DNA of 36,392 bases from a virus, in the IMG/VR virus record IMGVR_UViG_3300044648_000104, positions 1-36,392 of that record; one strand, 5' to 3'. The position numbers were made by a program, and so were the translations under genes. The notes under the pieces were generated by a model. That model was not told where the DNA came from. It searched no databases and worked only from the letters and a program-made list of their open reading frames with translations. This document shows positions 30,925 through 36,392 of this stretch, piece by piece; within the stretch, counting starts at the first letter, position 1, and the number at the start of each line of letters is the position of its first letter.

Positions 30925-31102
30925 GATCCCAACACTCCCATTTTACAGTTACAAAATCTTGGTGAAGCCACTGTGCAGCCTTCTCACCACGCTTCATACA
31001 GGTATCGTAATCCTCGTACGTCTTTGGTCCTTTGAAGTACGTGGGCTCACCGGCACCGAAGCCGATCTCCGTTGTCATAATAATTACAAGCCAGAACTTC
31101 AT
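30848..31102 (-). CDS. Probable exported or membrane-associated small protein (84 aa)
   Basis: The ATG at 31102 forms ATGA with the nuclease stop. The N-terminus is hydrophobic (KFWLVIIMTTEIGFG), possibly a weak signal or anchor. The following part has YFKGPKTYEDYDTCMKRGEK and WECWDHDPG, two Cys that could pair after export. The C-terminus is charged. It overlaps the coiled-coil gene by 77 bases. Function unknown. Confidence 0.58.
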   Translation of the reverse strand: MKFWLVIIMTTEIGFGAGEPTYFKGPKTYEDYDTCMKRGEKAAQWLHQDFVTVKWECWDHDPGTTYDSRPQEENREPRIPDKEA

Positions 31103-31542
31103 TTAAACTTCTCTACGCTCCTCTTTGCCGCAGTCTCAGCCATCGAGTAAAGAATATCGAACACGACTTCCATTCGTCTGAAATCACTTCGGAGAATCTT
31201 CGTGGGTATTGCTTGTTGAAATATAGCCGACTCGTACCCACGTCTCGGACCAAGAGGGAGGCCAACAAGTACCACCGCAGCGGCACCCGCTCGGGTATAT
31301 TCGTCAAGCTCGGCTCTCTGTAGATCGCTGACCTCAAGTTTGCGCTCCTTCTCACATTGGGGTATAAGCTTGAACTCAGTCCACACGGTCACCCCGTTGA
31401 TCGTGAGACTCATATCGAGGATGCCTCCGGTCGCATAGTCCGCATGCTTGCGCGACACGAAGCTCGCGCCAGGATGGACTTGGTTAAGCCAGCCCTTGAA
31501 CTTATCTACGAACCAGGTACGGTATTTATTCTCAGGCTTCAT
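31099..31542 (-). CDS. PD-(D/E)XK nuclease-like protein (VRR-NUC or resolvase type)
   Basis: The ATG at 31542 overlaps the upstream gene by 11 bases. The 147-residue product shows the PD-(D/E)XK core: Asp43 (GGILDMSL) and Glu56-x-Lys58 (VWTEFK), with a Leu-rich helix and later strands (RAGAAAVVLVGLPLGPRRG). This arrangement, with the acid about 13 residues before ExK, is typical of small phage VRR-NUC and Holliday junction resolvase-like enzymes that cut DNA. It probably works in replication or recombination. Exact substrate cannot be deduced. Confidence 0.78.
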   Translation of the reverse strand: MKPENKYRTWFVDKFKGWLNQVHPGASFVSRKHADYATGGILDMSLTINGVTVWTEFKLIPQCEKERKLEVSDLQRAELDEYTRAGAAAVVLVGLPLGPRRGYESAIFQQAIPTKILRSDFRRMEVVFDILYSMAETAAKRSVEKFK

Positions 31543-31822
31543 GTCTCGGGAACAACTCCTTCGTGTAATAGCAGTGGAGAATGTACGTGCCGCCGCTCAG
31601 TTTGATTGTGCTCAGATACTTTGCATTCCCCGGTACGATGAACGTTGAATCTGCCCCAGTCATTAGCAAGAAGAATACCAAGTGCGAGCGCCAGTTCCTC
31701 GTCTCGTCGTGCTCTAACCACATGACTGGCGTGCCTTGTTGTTCGTCCGCATGCAGGGGCACCACGTCGCCGTCGAGCAAAATTGTCGTTCGTTGTTCAA
31801 CTTGGTACTTTAGGATCTTCAT
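31532..31822 (-). CDS. Small phage protein resembling DUF7352
   Basis: The ATG at 31822 forms ATGA with the upstream stop. The 96-residue product begins MKILKYQVEQRTTILLDGDV and ends in strand sequence (YLSTIKLSGGTYILHCYYTK). This opening and the order strand, VPLHADEQQGTPVMWLEHDE, strand match the small beta-rich phage family DUF7352, which has no known function. The match is from memory of the family pattern. It likely has a house-keeping role in early infection. Confidence 0.62.
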   Translation of the reverse strand: MKILKYQVEQRTTILLDGDVVPLHADEQQGTPVMWLEHDETRNWRSHLVFFLLMTGADSTFIVPGNAKYLSTIKLSGGTYILHCYYTKELFPRHEA

Positions 31823-32037
31823 CGTGTGTGCTTCTGTAAGTGTGTCTTCAGTAACTCAAGGGATGCTGACTGTTGGTGTATCGTTGACTTCCCATCCTCG
31901 AAGGTACGAACCACGTACCACGCAGACGCGATAATCAGATCCTTCTGATACAGCGTCAGGTTCCGCAGCTTCTCGTGGTACTCGGCTAGTGCTGCGTCTT
32001 CATCGTCCATCGCCGCTTGTTTCTGTCCGCATCCCAT
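31819..32037 (-). CDS. Hypothetical helical protein (72 aa)
   Basis: The ATG at 32037 overlaps the stop of the membrane gene (TAATG). The product is helical and charged: DDEDAALAEYHEKLRNLTLY and LIIASAWYVVRTFEDGK. The early Cys3 is preceded by only two residues, so it is not a lipobox. No family is recognised. Confidence 0.65.
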   Translation of the reverse strand: MGCGQKQAAMDDEDAALAEYHEKLRNLTLYQKDLIIASAWYVVRTFEDGKSTIHQQSASLELLKTHLQKHTR

Positions 32038-32180
32038 TACAGTTCCTCCAAAAGGATTCCGGTGAGCAGACCGGATATAAACGAGAACACCGCCACGAAA
32101 GAGGCAAGCCAGGGATCTATGTGGTTATACATCGCGATCCCGGCTGCTAAGACTCCGAAGAGCACAGATAGAATAGGCAT
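32037..32180 (-). CDS. Small membrane protein (47 aa)
   Basis: The ATG at 32180 overlaps the upstream TAA (TAATG); a longer frame from 32246 would overlap the upstream gene fully and lacks a ribosome site. The product has two hydrophobic segments (PILSVLFGVLAAGIAMY, residues 2-18; LASFVAVFSFISGLLTGILL, 26-45) with a short polar turn, so it should form a hairpin in the inner membrane. Function unknown; an early-expressed membrane hairpin might alter the host membrane or anchor replication. Confidence 0.65.
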   Translation of the reverse strand: MPILSVLFGVLAAGIAMYNHIDPWLASFVAVFSFISGLLTGILLEEL

Positions 32181-32407
32181 TAGAGGAACCTCTGCACTTC
32201 GCTCGTTGTCCAACGCTCCCCGCTCGGGGTGTCGAACGCCATGCACTTGGTGTTGCTGTGGTAGCGCATTGAGGTACAGATGTACGTCCCGCCTACCTGC
32301 AACAATGGCCTCGGCACTTCCTTGACCTGGGCCATCTTGGTCACGGCCAGCATTCCATCAGGCCGCTTCTCGACTGAGTAGACTGAGTTCTTCGTTTCAA
32401 TGGTCAT
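32180..32407 (-). CDS. Hypothetical protein after the reductase (75 aa)
   Basis: The ATG at 32407 forms ATGA with the reductase stop. The product is beta-rich: NSVYSVEKRPDGMLAVTKMA, then GGTYICTSMRYHSNTK and FDTPSGERWTTSEVQRFL. It has two Cys (about residues 44 and 55). It resembles small single-domain phage proteins but no family is recognised. Coupling to the reductase may reflect transcription only. Confidence 0.65.
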   Translation of the reverse strand: MTIETKNSVYSVEKRPDGMLAVTKMAQVKEVPRPLLQVGGTYICTSMRYHSNTKCMAFDTPSGERWTTSEVQRFL

Positions 32408-34371
32408 GGTTTCTTCGGCAACTCACAGGAGTCTGAGTCGCAGCCTTTCACTGTCTCTTGGTTCACGTCCAGCACGTCATACGGCAATTCGATAGCCTTT
32501 GTCCGCGCTGCCTTCCGCTCATAGGTCGCGGCATCGATCTCCTCGTAGGGAGCGAGCTTATAGATCTCGTGCGGGTTGTACGGTAGGAAGGAGACACTCT
32601 TCAGCTTGTGCTGGAAGATCTCTAGCGCAAGTGGGATGTCTTTGGCTTCCTGCTCGGTGAAGTGGACGGTGATCGAGACTTGATTGTCGGCCCACTCCTT
32701 CTGCATGAGCGCGGCCAGTTCAAGCTGCTCCCACATGGACGCCTGTGCCTTCCCCTTCGAGAAGTACGGCTCGTGGATCGGAAATTCCACGACCATTGTG
32801 TTCGCGGCCTTCCCCTCTTCCTGACCGTAGATGTCAGGAACAACCTTATACCCCGCTGCTTCCAGCTTCGGGAGGATCGGAGAGTTGCTTGTAAATCTCA
32901 CTCTCCGTAAGTAGTACTCGCTGTGTACGTAGTGAATCCCAGGTGCGACTCCCGCGAGAATGGACACGGTGCCTGAAGGCTTCACACTCGTCCGTTTGAT
33001 TGACTCGGGCACGGCCAACCAGTCTGAGTACGACGCATCCAATCCCGTCAAGAAGTCGTAGCCCCTGTTGCACCAGCGAATGAAAGCCGACGCGCCAAGC
33101 TTTTGAATGGCTTGTGTCACGCCGCTCATGGAACAGCCAATGCGTCGATTGCGAGCGATAATCTCGTCCGTTTGCAAATAGCCGGTAGGTACGAGTGTGA
33201 CCGACTTTGCGTACAGATAAGCGAGCTTGAGTGTTTTGAGATAATCGTCTAGGGTCGCGTGATGACTCGGGTACGTCTCCACCAAGCAACATAGTTCACC
33301 ATCCTCCAAAGTTTGCTCACTGCAAGGGTTGGTACCCATCGCAAGAAAGTCTGTTCGGGACGGAATTGAGCCATCCATTCGTCCGTACATTCGGCAGTTG
33401 TCAAGCCACAGATATCCAGGTTCTCCATACTTAGCAGTAAGAGATCCGGCCTCACTGTAGTCCATTCCAACATGGGCTCGAATAGAATTGTTTGAGAAGG
33501 CGCGGTAATCCGCGACCTTTCCGAGGTCTGTTTTGAGATAGAGGAACTCATTGTCTACTGGTTCTCCTATGGCAATCTGGGCTGACCGGCGCACGTTGCC
33601 TGCGACAACGCAGCGCCCGATCATGTTACAGCAGTCTACGATCCAAGCCGAGTCCACGCGCTTGCCCATATACTCTTCGCATAAAGTTCTCAGCGAATCG
33701 TGAAGGCGCTTGAGGGGGCCGGGACCGCTGCTCACTCCACCGAATCGTTTGATCGGTGTCCCAGCCTTACGAATACCGGAGTAGTCGAACACGACTGTCG
33801 GACTGCCAGATGCTAAGTACGTGCTTAGCAAGACTTCGACAGACTTGATCCAGCCTTCTCTAGTGTCGTCAATCTTGATGTTCAAGATTGCGTTAGAAGG
33901 TTTGTTGATCCCCGCTTTGCCTGCTCCAAGGGTGTCGTAGCCAACTCCCACACCAAGCATGGTGAGGTTCATCAGTTGGGCAAAGACTTCTGGTTGCGGG
34001 TTACGAGTAGAAAGAAAAGCACAGTTGTTAAGTACTGCTCCTCCGTGGGCTTCGACCGCCTCGGTCCCCATAGCATAAAGTCCTCGGCCTGGGGGTGTGA
34101 ATTTGAAATTGAAAATCCGGTCATACATCTCCATTGCTGTACGCTGAGCACGCTCTTCCGAAAAAGGTCGGTTGTGAATGGCACAGTGGATCCGTAATGT
34201 GTGAAAGCACCCCTCGACAACCCTCGCGACCGTTTCATACCACTGCTCCTTTCGTCCTGAGCCCCACAGATTCCGAGAGTAGGTTCGCCAGTAGGTGACC
34301 TCTCCCAGTGTGGACATTGGGCTCTCGTGCTTATACTCCGCTAAGAATGATGCCGGTAGAATAGATTTCAT
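32404..34371 (-). CDS. nrdJ: Class II ribonucleotide reductase (adenosylcobalamin-dependent)
   Basis: The ATG at 34371 follows the TAA of the MazG-like gene. The 655-residue product converts ribonucleotides to deoxyribonucleotides with a B12 cofactor. Key residues of the monomeric RTPR type are visible: Cys117 (LNNCAFLST, thiol pair partner), Asn348, Cys350 and Glu352 (TNPCSEQ, radical site), Cys361 (the second thiol, 11 residues on as in the Lactobacillus enzyme), and a C-terminal Cys644-x4-Cys649 pair (GCDSDSCELPKKP) that reloads the thiols. Also KPSGTVSILAGVAPGIH. It is shorter than the usual about 740 residues; the region between Cys117 and NPCSE is about 55 residues shorter. Next to polymerase and pyrophosphohydrolase genes, it supplies dNTPs. 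Confidence 0.92.
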   Translation of the reverse strand: MKSILPASFLAEYKHESPMSTLGEVTYWRTYSRNLWGSGRKEQWYETVARVVEGCFHTLRIHCAIHNRPFSEERAQRTAMEMYDRIFNFKFTPPGRGLYAMGTEAVEAHGGAVLNNCAFLSTRNPQPEVFAQLMNLTMLGVGVGYDTLGAGKAGINKPSNAILNIKIDDTREGWIKSVEVLLSTYLASGSPTVVFDYSGIRKAGTPIKRFGGVSSGPGPLKRLHDSLRTLCEEYMGKRVDSAWIVDCCNMIGRCVVAGNVRRSAQIAIGEPVDNEFLYLKTDLGKVADYRAFSNNSIRAHVGMDYSEAGSLTAKYGEPGYLWLDNCRMYGRMDGSIPSRTDFLAMGTNPCSEQTLEDGELCCLVETYPSHHATLDDYLKTLKLAYLYAKSVTLVPTGYLQTDEIIARNRRIGCSMSGVTQAIQKLGASAFIRWCNRGYDFLTGLDASYSDWLAVPESIKRTSVKPSGTVSILAGVAPGIHYVHSEYYLRRVRFTSNSPILPKLEAAGYKVVPDIYGQEEGKAANTMVVEFPIHEPYFSKGKAQASMWEQLELAALMQKEWADNQVSITVHFTEQEAKDIPLALEIFQHKLKSVSFLPYNPHEIYKLAPYEEIDAATYERKAARTKAIELPYDVLDVNQETVKGCDSDSCELPKKP

Positions 34372-34812
34372 TTAACCGTGAGACTCCTCTTCCGCTGTCA
34401 TGCTGTCGAGAACTTTGTCCTCGTCAACGTTCGGTTCGATATGCTGGCCGGTACCGTCCGCGTTCTTCTTCCACTTGCGGTTGCGGTTGACGACCATCTT
34501 GGCATCGACGTACGAGTGGATATCAACGTTCATCACGGTTGCAGCGTGGTAGTTGACCACCATCGAGTCGGCTATCTCTTTCGCGATCTCCGGTGTGAGC
34601 CGGTACTGATCGTCAGGTTTGTGCGCGTACTTCTCCATGCACTCAAGCCCCATACGCATGGCCTTGAACATCGTGCGGGTTGCCTCGTTCGCGATCACAG
34701 TGACCTCTAAGGCTTCCAGCAATTCATCTAACGACCGTCGCACGATGGCGAACGGGGAAGGTCTACCGAAGTTTTCTGTCGCCCACTTTCCGATTGTCTC
34801 TTGCGTTTCCAT
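34372..34812 (-). CDS. MazG-like nucleotide pyrophosphohydrolase (DUF550-like)
   Basis: AAGGAG lies 4-9 bases before the ATG at 34812. The 146-residue helical protein has the all-alpha NTP pyrophosphatase pattern: Glu30-x2-Glu33 (DELLEALE) and Glu79-x2-Asp82 (EIADSMV), which bind metal and nucleotide, then a helix AATVMNVDIHSYVDAKM and the tail NRNRKWKKNADGTGQH typical of DUF550-like phage proteins. The spacer between the metal motifs is about 45 residues, longer than in MazG proper. It probably breaks down unwanted (d)NTPs, perhaps dATP/dGTP pools, next to the reductase. Confidence 0.8.
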   Translation of the reverse strand: METQETIGKWATENFGRPSPFAIVRRSLDELLEALEVTVIANEATRTMFKAMRMGLECMEKYAHKPDDQYRLTPEIAKEIADSMVVNYHAATVMNVDIHSYVDAKMVVNRNRKWKKNADGTGQHIEPNVDEDKVLDSMTAEEESHG

Positions 34813-34842
34813 AATTCTCCTTAAAGCAAATTAAGTGCCAAC

Positions 34843-35037
34843 CTAACAGGAAGGGAAGTCCTCAACATCAGCCTCAATAAACGCCCGTTCATAGCTTTCC
34901 GTCGTAGCTTTTTTGTTCAGTGCCTTGGCGATCTCTTCATATATGAACGCTCGCTGTTCAGGAGTGAACGTTACGGAGAACAACCATACATGCCCCTCAG
35001 GGAAAGCTTGGGCAATATCCCTCGGACTGATCTTCAT
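34843..35037 (-). CDS. Hypothetical small protein (64 aa)
   Basis: The ATG at 35037 forms ATGA with the membrane gene stop; a longer frame from 35199 lacks support. The product starts MKISPRDIAQAFPEGHVWLF and continues FTPEQRAFIYEEIAKALNKK, a mixed domain with two helices. The C-terminal AFIEADVEDFPSC is acidic. No family is recognised. Confidence 0.62.
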   Translation of the reverse strand: MKISPRDIAQAFPEGHVWLFSVTFTPEQRAFIYEEIAKALNKKATTESYERAFIEADVEDFPSC

Positions 35038-35192
35038 TCTTGTCCCCACCAATAGATAATCAGAGCGCCGAAAATATGTGTGATACCGAGCCAAACGAAC
35101 AGCGTCAGGTACCCACCCTTGAAGGTCCACAGGAAGGCAGACAGCGTGAACCAATACCAGGCGTACATCATAATGTTGAACCGTTTCATCAT
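35034..35192 (-). CDS. Small membrane protein (52 aa)
   Basis: The first ATG overlaps the polymerase stop (ATGATGAAA; either Met can start). The product has two aromatic hydrophobic segments (MMYAWYWFTLSAFLWTF, residues 8-24, and YLTLFVWLGITHIFGALIIY, 28-47) with a short turn between, so it should span the inner membrane twice. Early location suggests a host takeover or membrane-attachment role, but there is no direct evidence. Confidence 0.62.
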   Translation of the reverse strand: MMKRFNIMMYAWYWFTLSAFLWTFKGGYLTLFVWLGITHIFGALIIYWWGQE

Positions 35193-36392
35193 CGGCCACT
35201 CCATGACGTGCCGACCGTGGGCTCCCACACCAACGGCACGCGCATAACGTTGTCTAAGAACTTTGGATCTTCCAGATCTCGCTTGAGATCTTGGATCTGT
35301 TCAATGTTGGTAATGTCACCGTCCACTTCGTCATGCACCGTCAGACGCATCGTATCGAAGTAGCCGCCGTCATACGCCTTCACCAAAGCCAGCTTCATAA
35401 TGTCCGCAGCCGATCCTTGGATCAAACGGTTCAGTGCCACGTAGCACTTCCGTTTCATTTCAGGGTCAGTCCAATCGAAGCGCCTGCCCTTGAGTGTGAT
35501 CGTGGGGATACCGCAGGCAGCTTTCCTTTTTTCTCGGTCTCGGAGTTGTTTCGCGGCGGGAAAATACTGGTTATACGTCGCGAACATTTCTTCTGCTTCT
35601 TTTTGTGGGACTCCCATCTCTCTAGCGAACTTGGGTACTCCCATGTTGTACAGGGTGCCGAAGTTGATGTTCTTGGCTTTCTTTCTCGGGAGAAGTCCTT
35701 TGAGGACTTTCTCTGCGACAAGCTTGTGGAAATCGACCGTTGGGTTTTCATTGTATTCCTTGATTAACTCTTCGTTCTCCGAGTAATGAGCAAAGAGACG
35801 AAACTCAATTTGACTAGCGTCGAGAGAAGCAAACTTTTTCCCTGGTGCCGGGATGATGAGTGAACGTAGTAAGTACTCTGGGCCAATCTCAGCCTCCTGG
35901 TTTTCCGTTGACCATATCTGTTGTGGCTGTGCGCCTGCTCCCATACCCGCGCACGAGAAGCGACCGGACACGGCTCCCTTGGATCCCCCTTCACCGTCTC
36001 GGTCTCGCAATTGGTTCAGTGTGTACCGGAGGATCGGGGTCGCTGGATCGATGTTGTCAACCCAAGGCACGAGGAACGTGTTCAGTAACTTGTGTAGCTG
36101 CTTCGCCTTCTGCACCAGCTTCGGGAACGGATGCTCCATCCCCTTGATGAATTTCTTCCCGAAGTGTGGGGAAGACTTCACCATATCGACTTGACACTTC
36201 CAGCAACGGAAAGGCTTCTCACCTTCGTACGCCGGGAATGCTTCTTCACAGGTCACCGTGGGGCATTTCCAGTTCCACGGATAGCGAATGCCTAGCTTGT
36301 CGCACTCGACTTGGACTTGTTTGGGTGAATTGTAATTAACGCTCCCCAACGTCCGCTCAACCTCTGCCAGATCCTTACGTGCAAGATCGATC
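35189..36392 (-). CDS. DNA polymerase I, family A (N-terminus outside the window)
   Basis: The frame stays open to the right edge (upstream residues read DLAEVERTLGSVNYNSPKQV, typical of Pol I before the thumb), so the gene is cut. The visible part has motif A (LDASQIEFR; catalytic Asp and Glu), motif B (RKKAKNINFGTLYNMG, with Lys, Phe at the 762-equivalent position, and Tyr) and motif C (TVHDEVDGD; catalytic Asp-Glu). The standard Tyr after motif A Asp is Ala and the Gly after the motif B Tyr is Asn. Between NSPKQ and the thumb is an insertion with Cys29-x4-Cys34 and Cys49-x2-Cys52 (counting from TTG at 36349), a likely zinc ribbon. It is the main phage replicase. The 3'-5' exonuclease, if any, lies outside. 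Confidence 0.9.
   Translation of the reverse strand, partial: IDLARKDLAEVERTLGSVNYNSPKQVQVECDKLGIRYPWNWKCPTVTCEEAFPAYEGEKPFRCWKCQVDMVKSSPHFGKKFIKGMEHPFPKLVQKAKQLHKLLNTFLVPWVDNIDPATPILRYTLNQLRDRDGEGGSKGAVSGRFSCAGMGAGAQPQQIWSTENQEAEIGPEYLLRSLIIPAPGKKFASLDASQIEFRLFAHYSENEELIKEYNENPTVDFHKLVAEKVLKGLLPRKKAKNINFGTLYNMGVPKFAREMGVPQKEAEEMFATYNQYFPAAKQLRDREKRKAACGIPTITLKGRRFDWTDPEMKRKCYVALNRLIQGSAADIMKLALVKAYDGGYFDTMRLTVHDEVDGDITNIEQIQDLKRDLEDPKFLDNVMRVPLVWEPTVGTSWSGR

Noticed and set aside
35291-35767. 158-codon plus-strand frame opposite the DNA polymerase
   Set aside because: It covers polymerase motifs B and C on the other strand, so it is a shadow.
1-36392. CRISPR arrays, tRNA genes, insertion sequences, integrase and attachment sites
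   Set aside because: I looked for regularly spaced repeats, cloverleaf-like segments, transposase motifs and direct repeats next to an integrase and saw none.

Overview
This window is part of a tailed double-stranded DNA phage genome (or a viral contig of one) with long-tailed siphovirus morphology. It holds no bacterial housekeeping genes, tRNA or rRNA genes, integrase or recognisable lysogeny repressor. Siphovirus features are the C-terminal part of an HK97-fold capsid protein, a head-tail connector set, one major tail tube protein, a tail assembly chaperone with a -1 frameshift, and a 1122-residue tape measure; I see no contractile sheath or baseplate wedge genes. By the usual rule of about 0.15 nm per tape-measure residue, the tail should be near 170 nm long. 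The host is probably Gram-negative (inference): the endolysin is a single small domain with no wall-binding module, a lipoprotein with a lipobox sits beside it, and the phage carries a B12-dependent ribonucleotide reductase, so the host must make or import cobalamin.

The window has two converging arms. The right-pointing arm (1-27781) is the late, virion and lysis arm. In order: end of the major capsid gene and a small virion gene, closed by a terminator (1281-1316); a first cluster of fibre-like or decoration proteins (1334-7154); a lysis cassette (M15 endolysin, small membrane protein, lipoprotein, 7163-8276); connector and tail-completion genes (8304-9987); the tail tube gene with its own hairpin (10003-11231); tail chaperone plus frameshift product; tape measure; three genes with Ig-like (Big_1-like) domains; tail tip and hub genes; a fibre; two tandem paralogous beta-helix tailspike-like proteins; a small repeat protein; and, behind its own promoter, a coiled-coil/membrane protein of XhlA-like layout and a tiny Cys-rich protein. 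A hairpin at 27786-27807 that can stop transcription from both sides ends both arms.

The left-pointing arm (36392-27865) is the early/replication arm. It starts with a family A DNA polymerase cut by the window end, then small membrane and hypothetical proteins, a MazG-like nucleotide pyrophosphohydrolase, a class II (adenosylcobalamin) ribonucleotide reductase, a PD-(D/E)XK nuclease, many tiny proteins including zinc ribbons, a winged-helix regulator, a P-loop kinase-like protein, and finally a secreted fibronectin type III protein. Most genes overlap by 1-4 bases (ATGA or TAATG), so translation is probably coupled along one long operon. Polymerase, reductase and pyrophosphohydrolase together make a DNA synthesis and dNTP supply module.

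Points most worth following up: the complete frameshift signal at 11638-11678; the tailspike pair with matching ends and different middles; a four-cysteine insertion in the polymerase; a possible membrane hairpin in the tail hub; the signal-peptide FN3 protein; a Cys-bounded insertion inside the zinc motif of the endolysin; and two small Cys-rich genes that are easy to miss (27587-27781 and 28342-28518).
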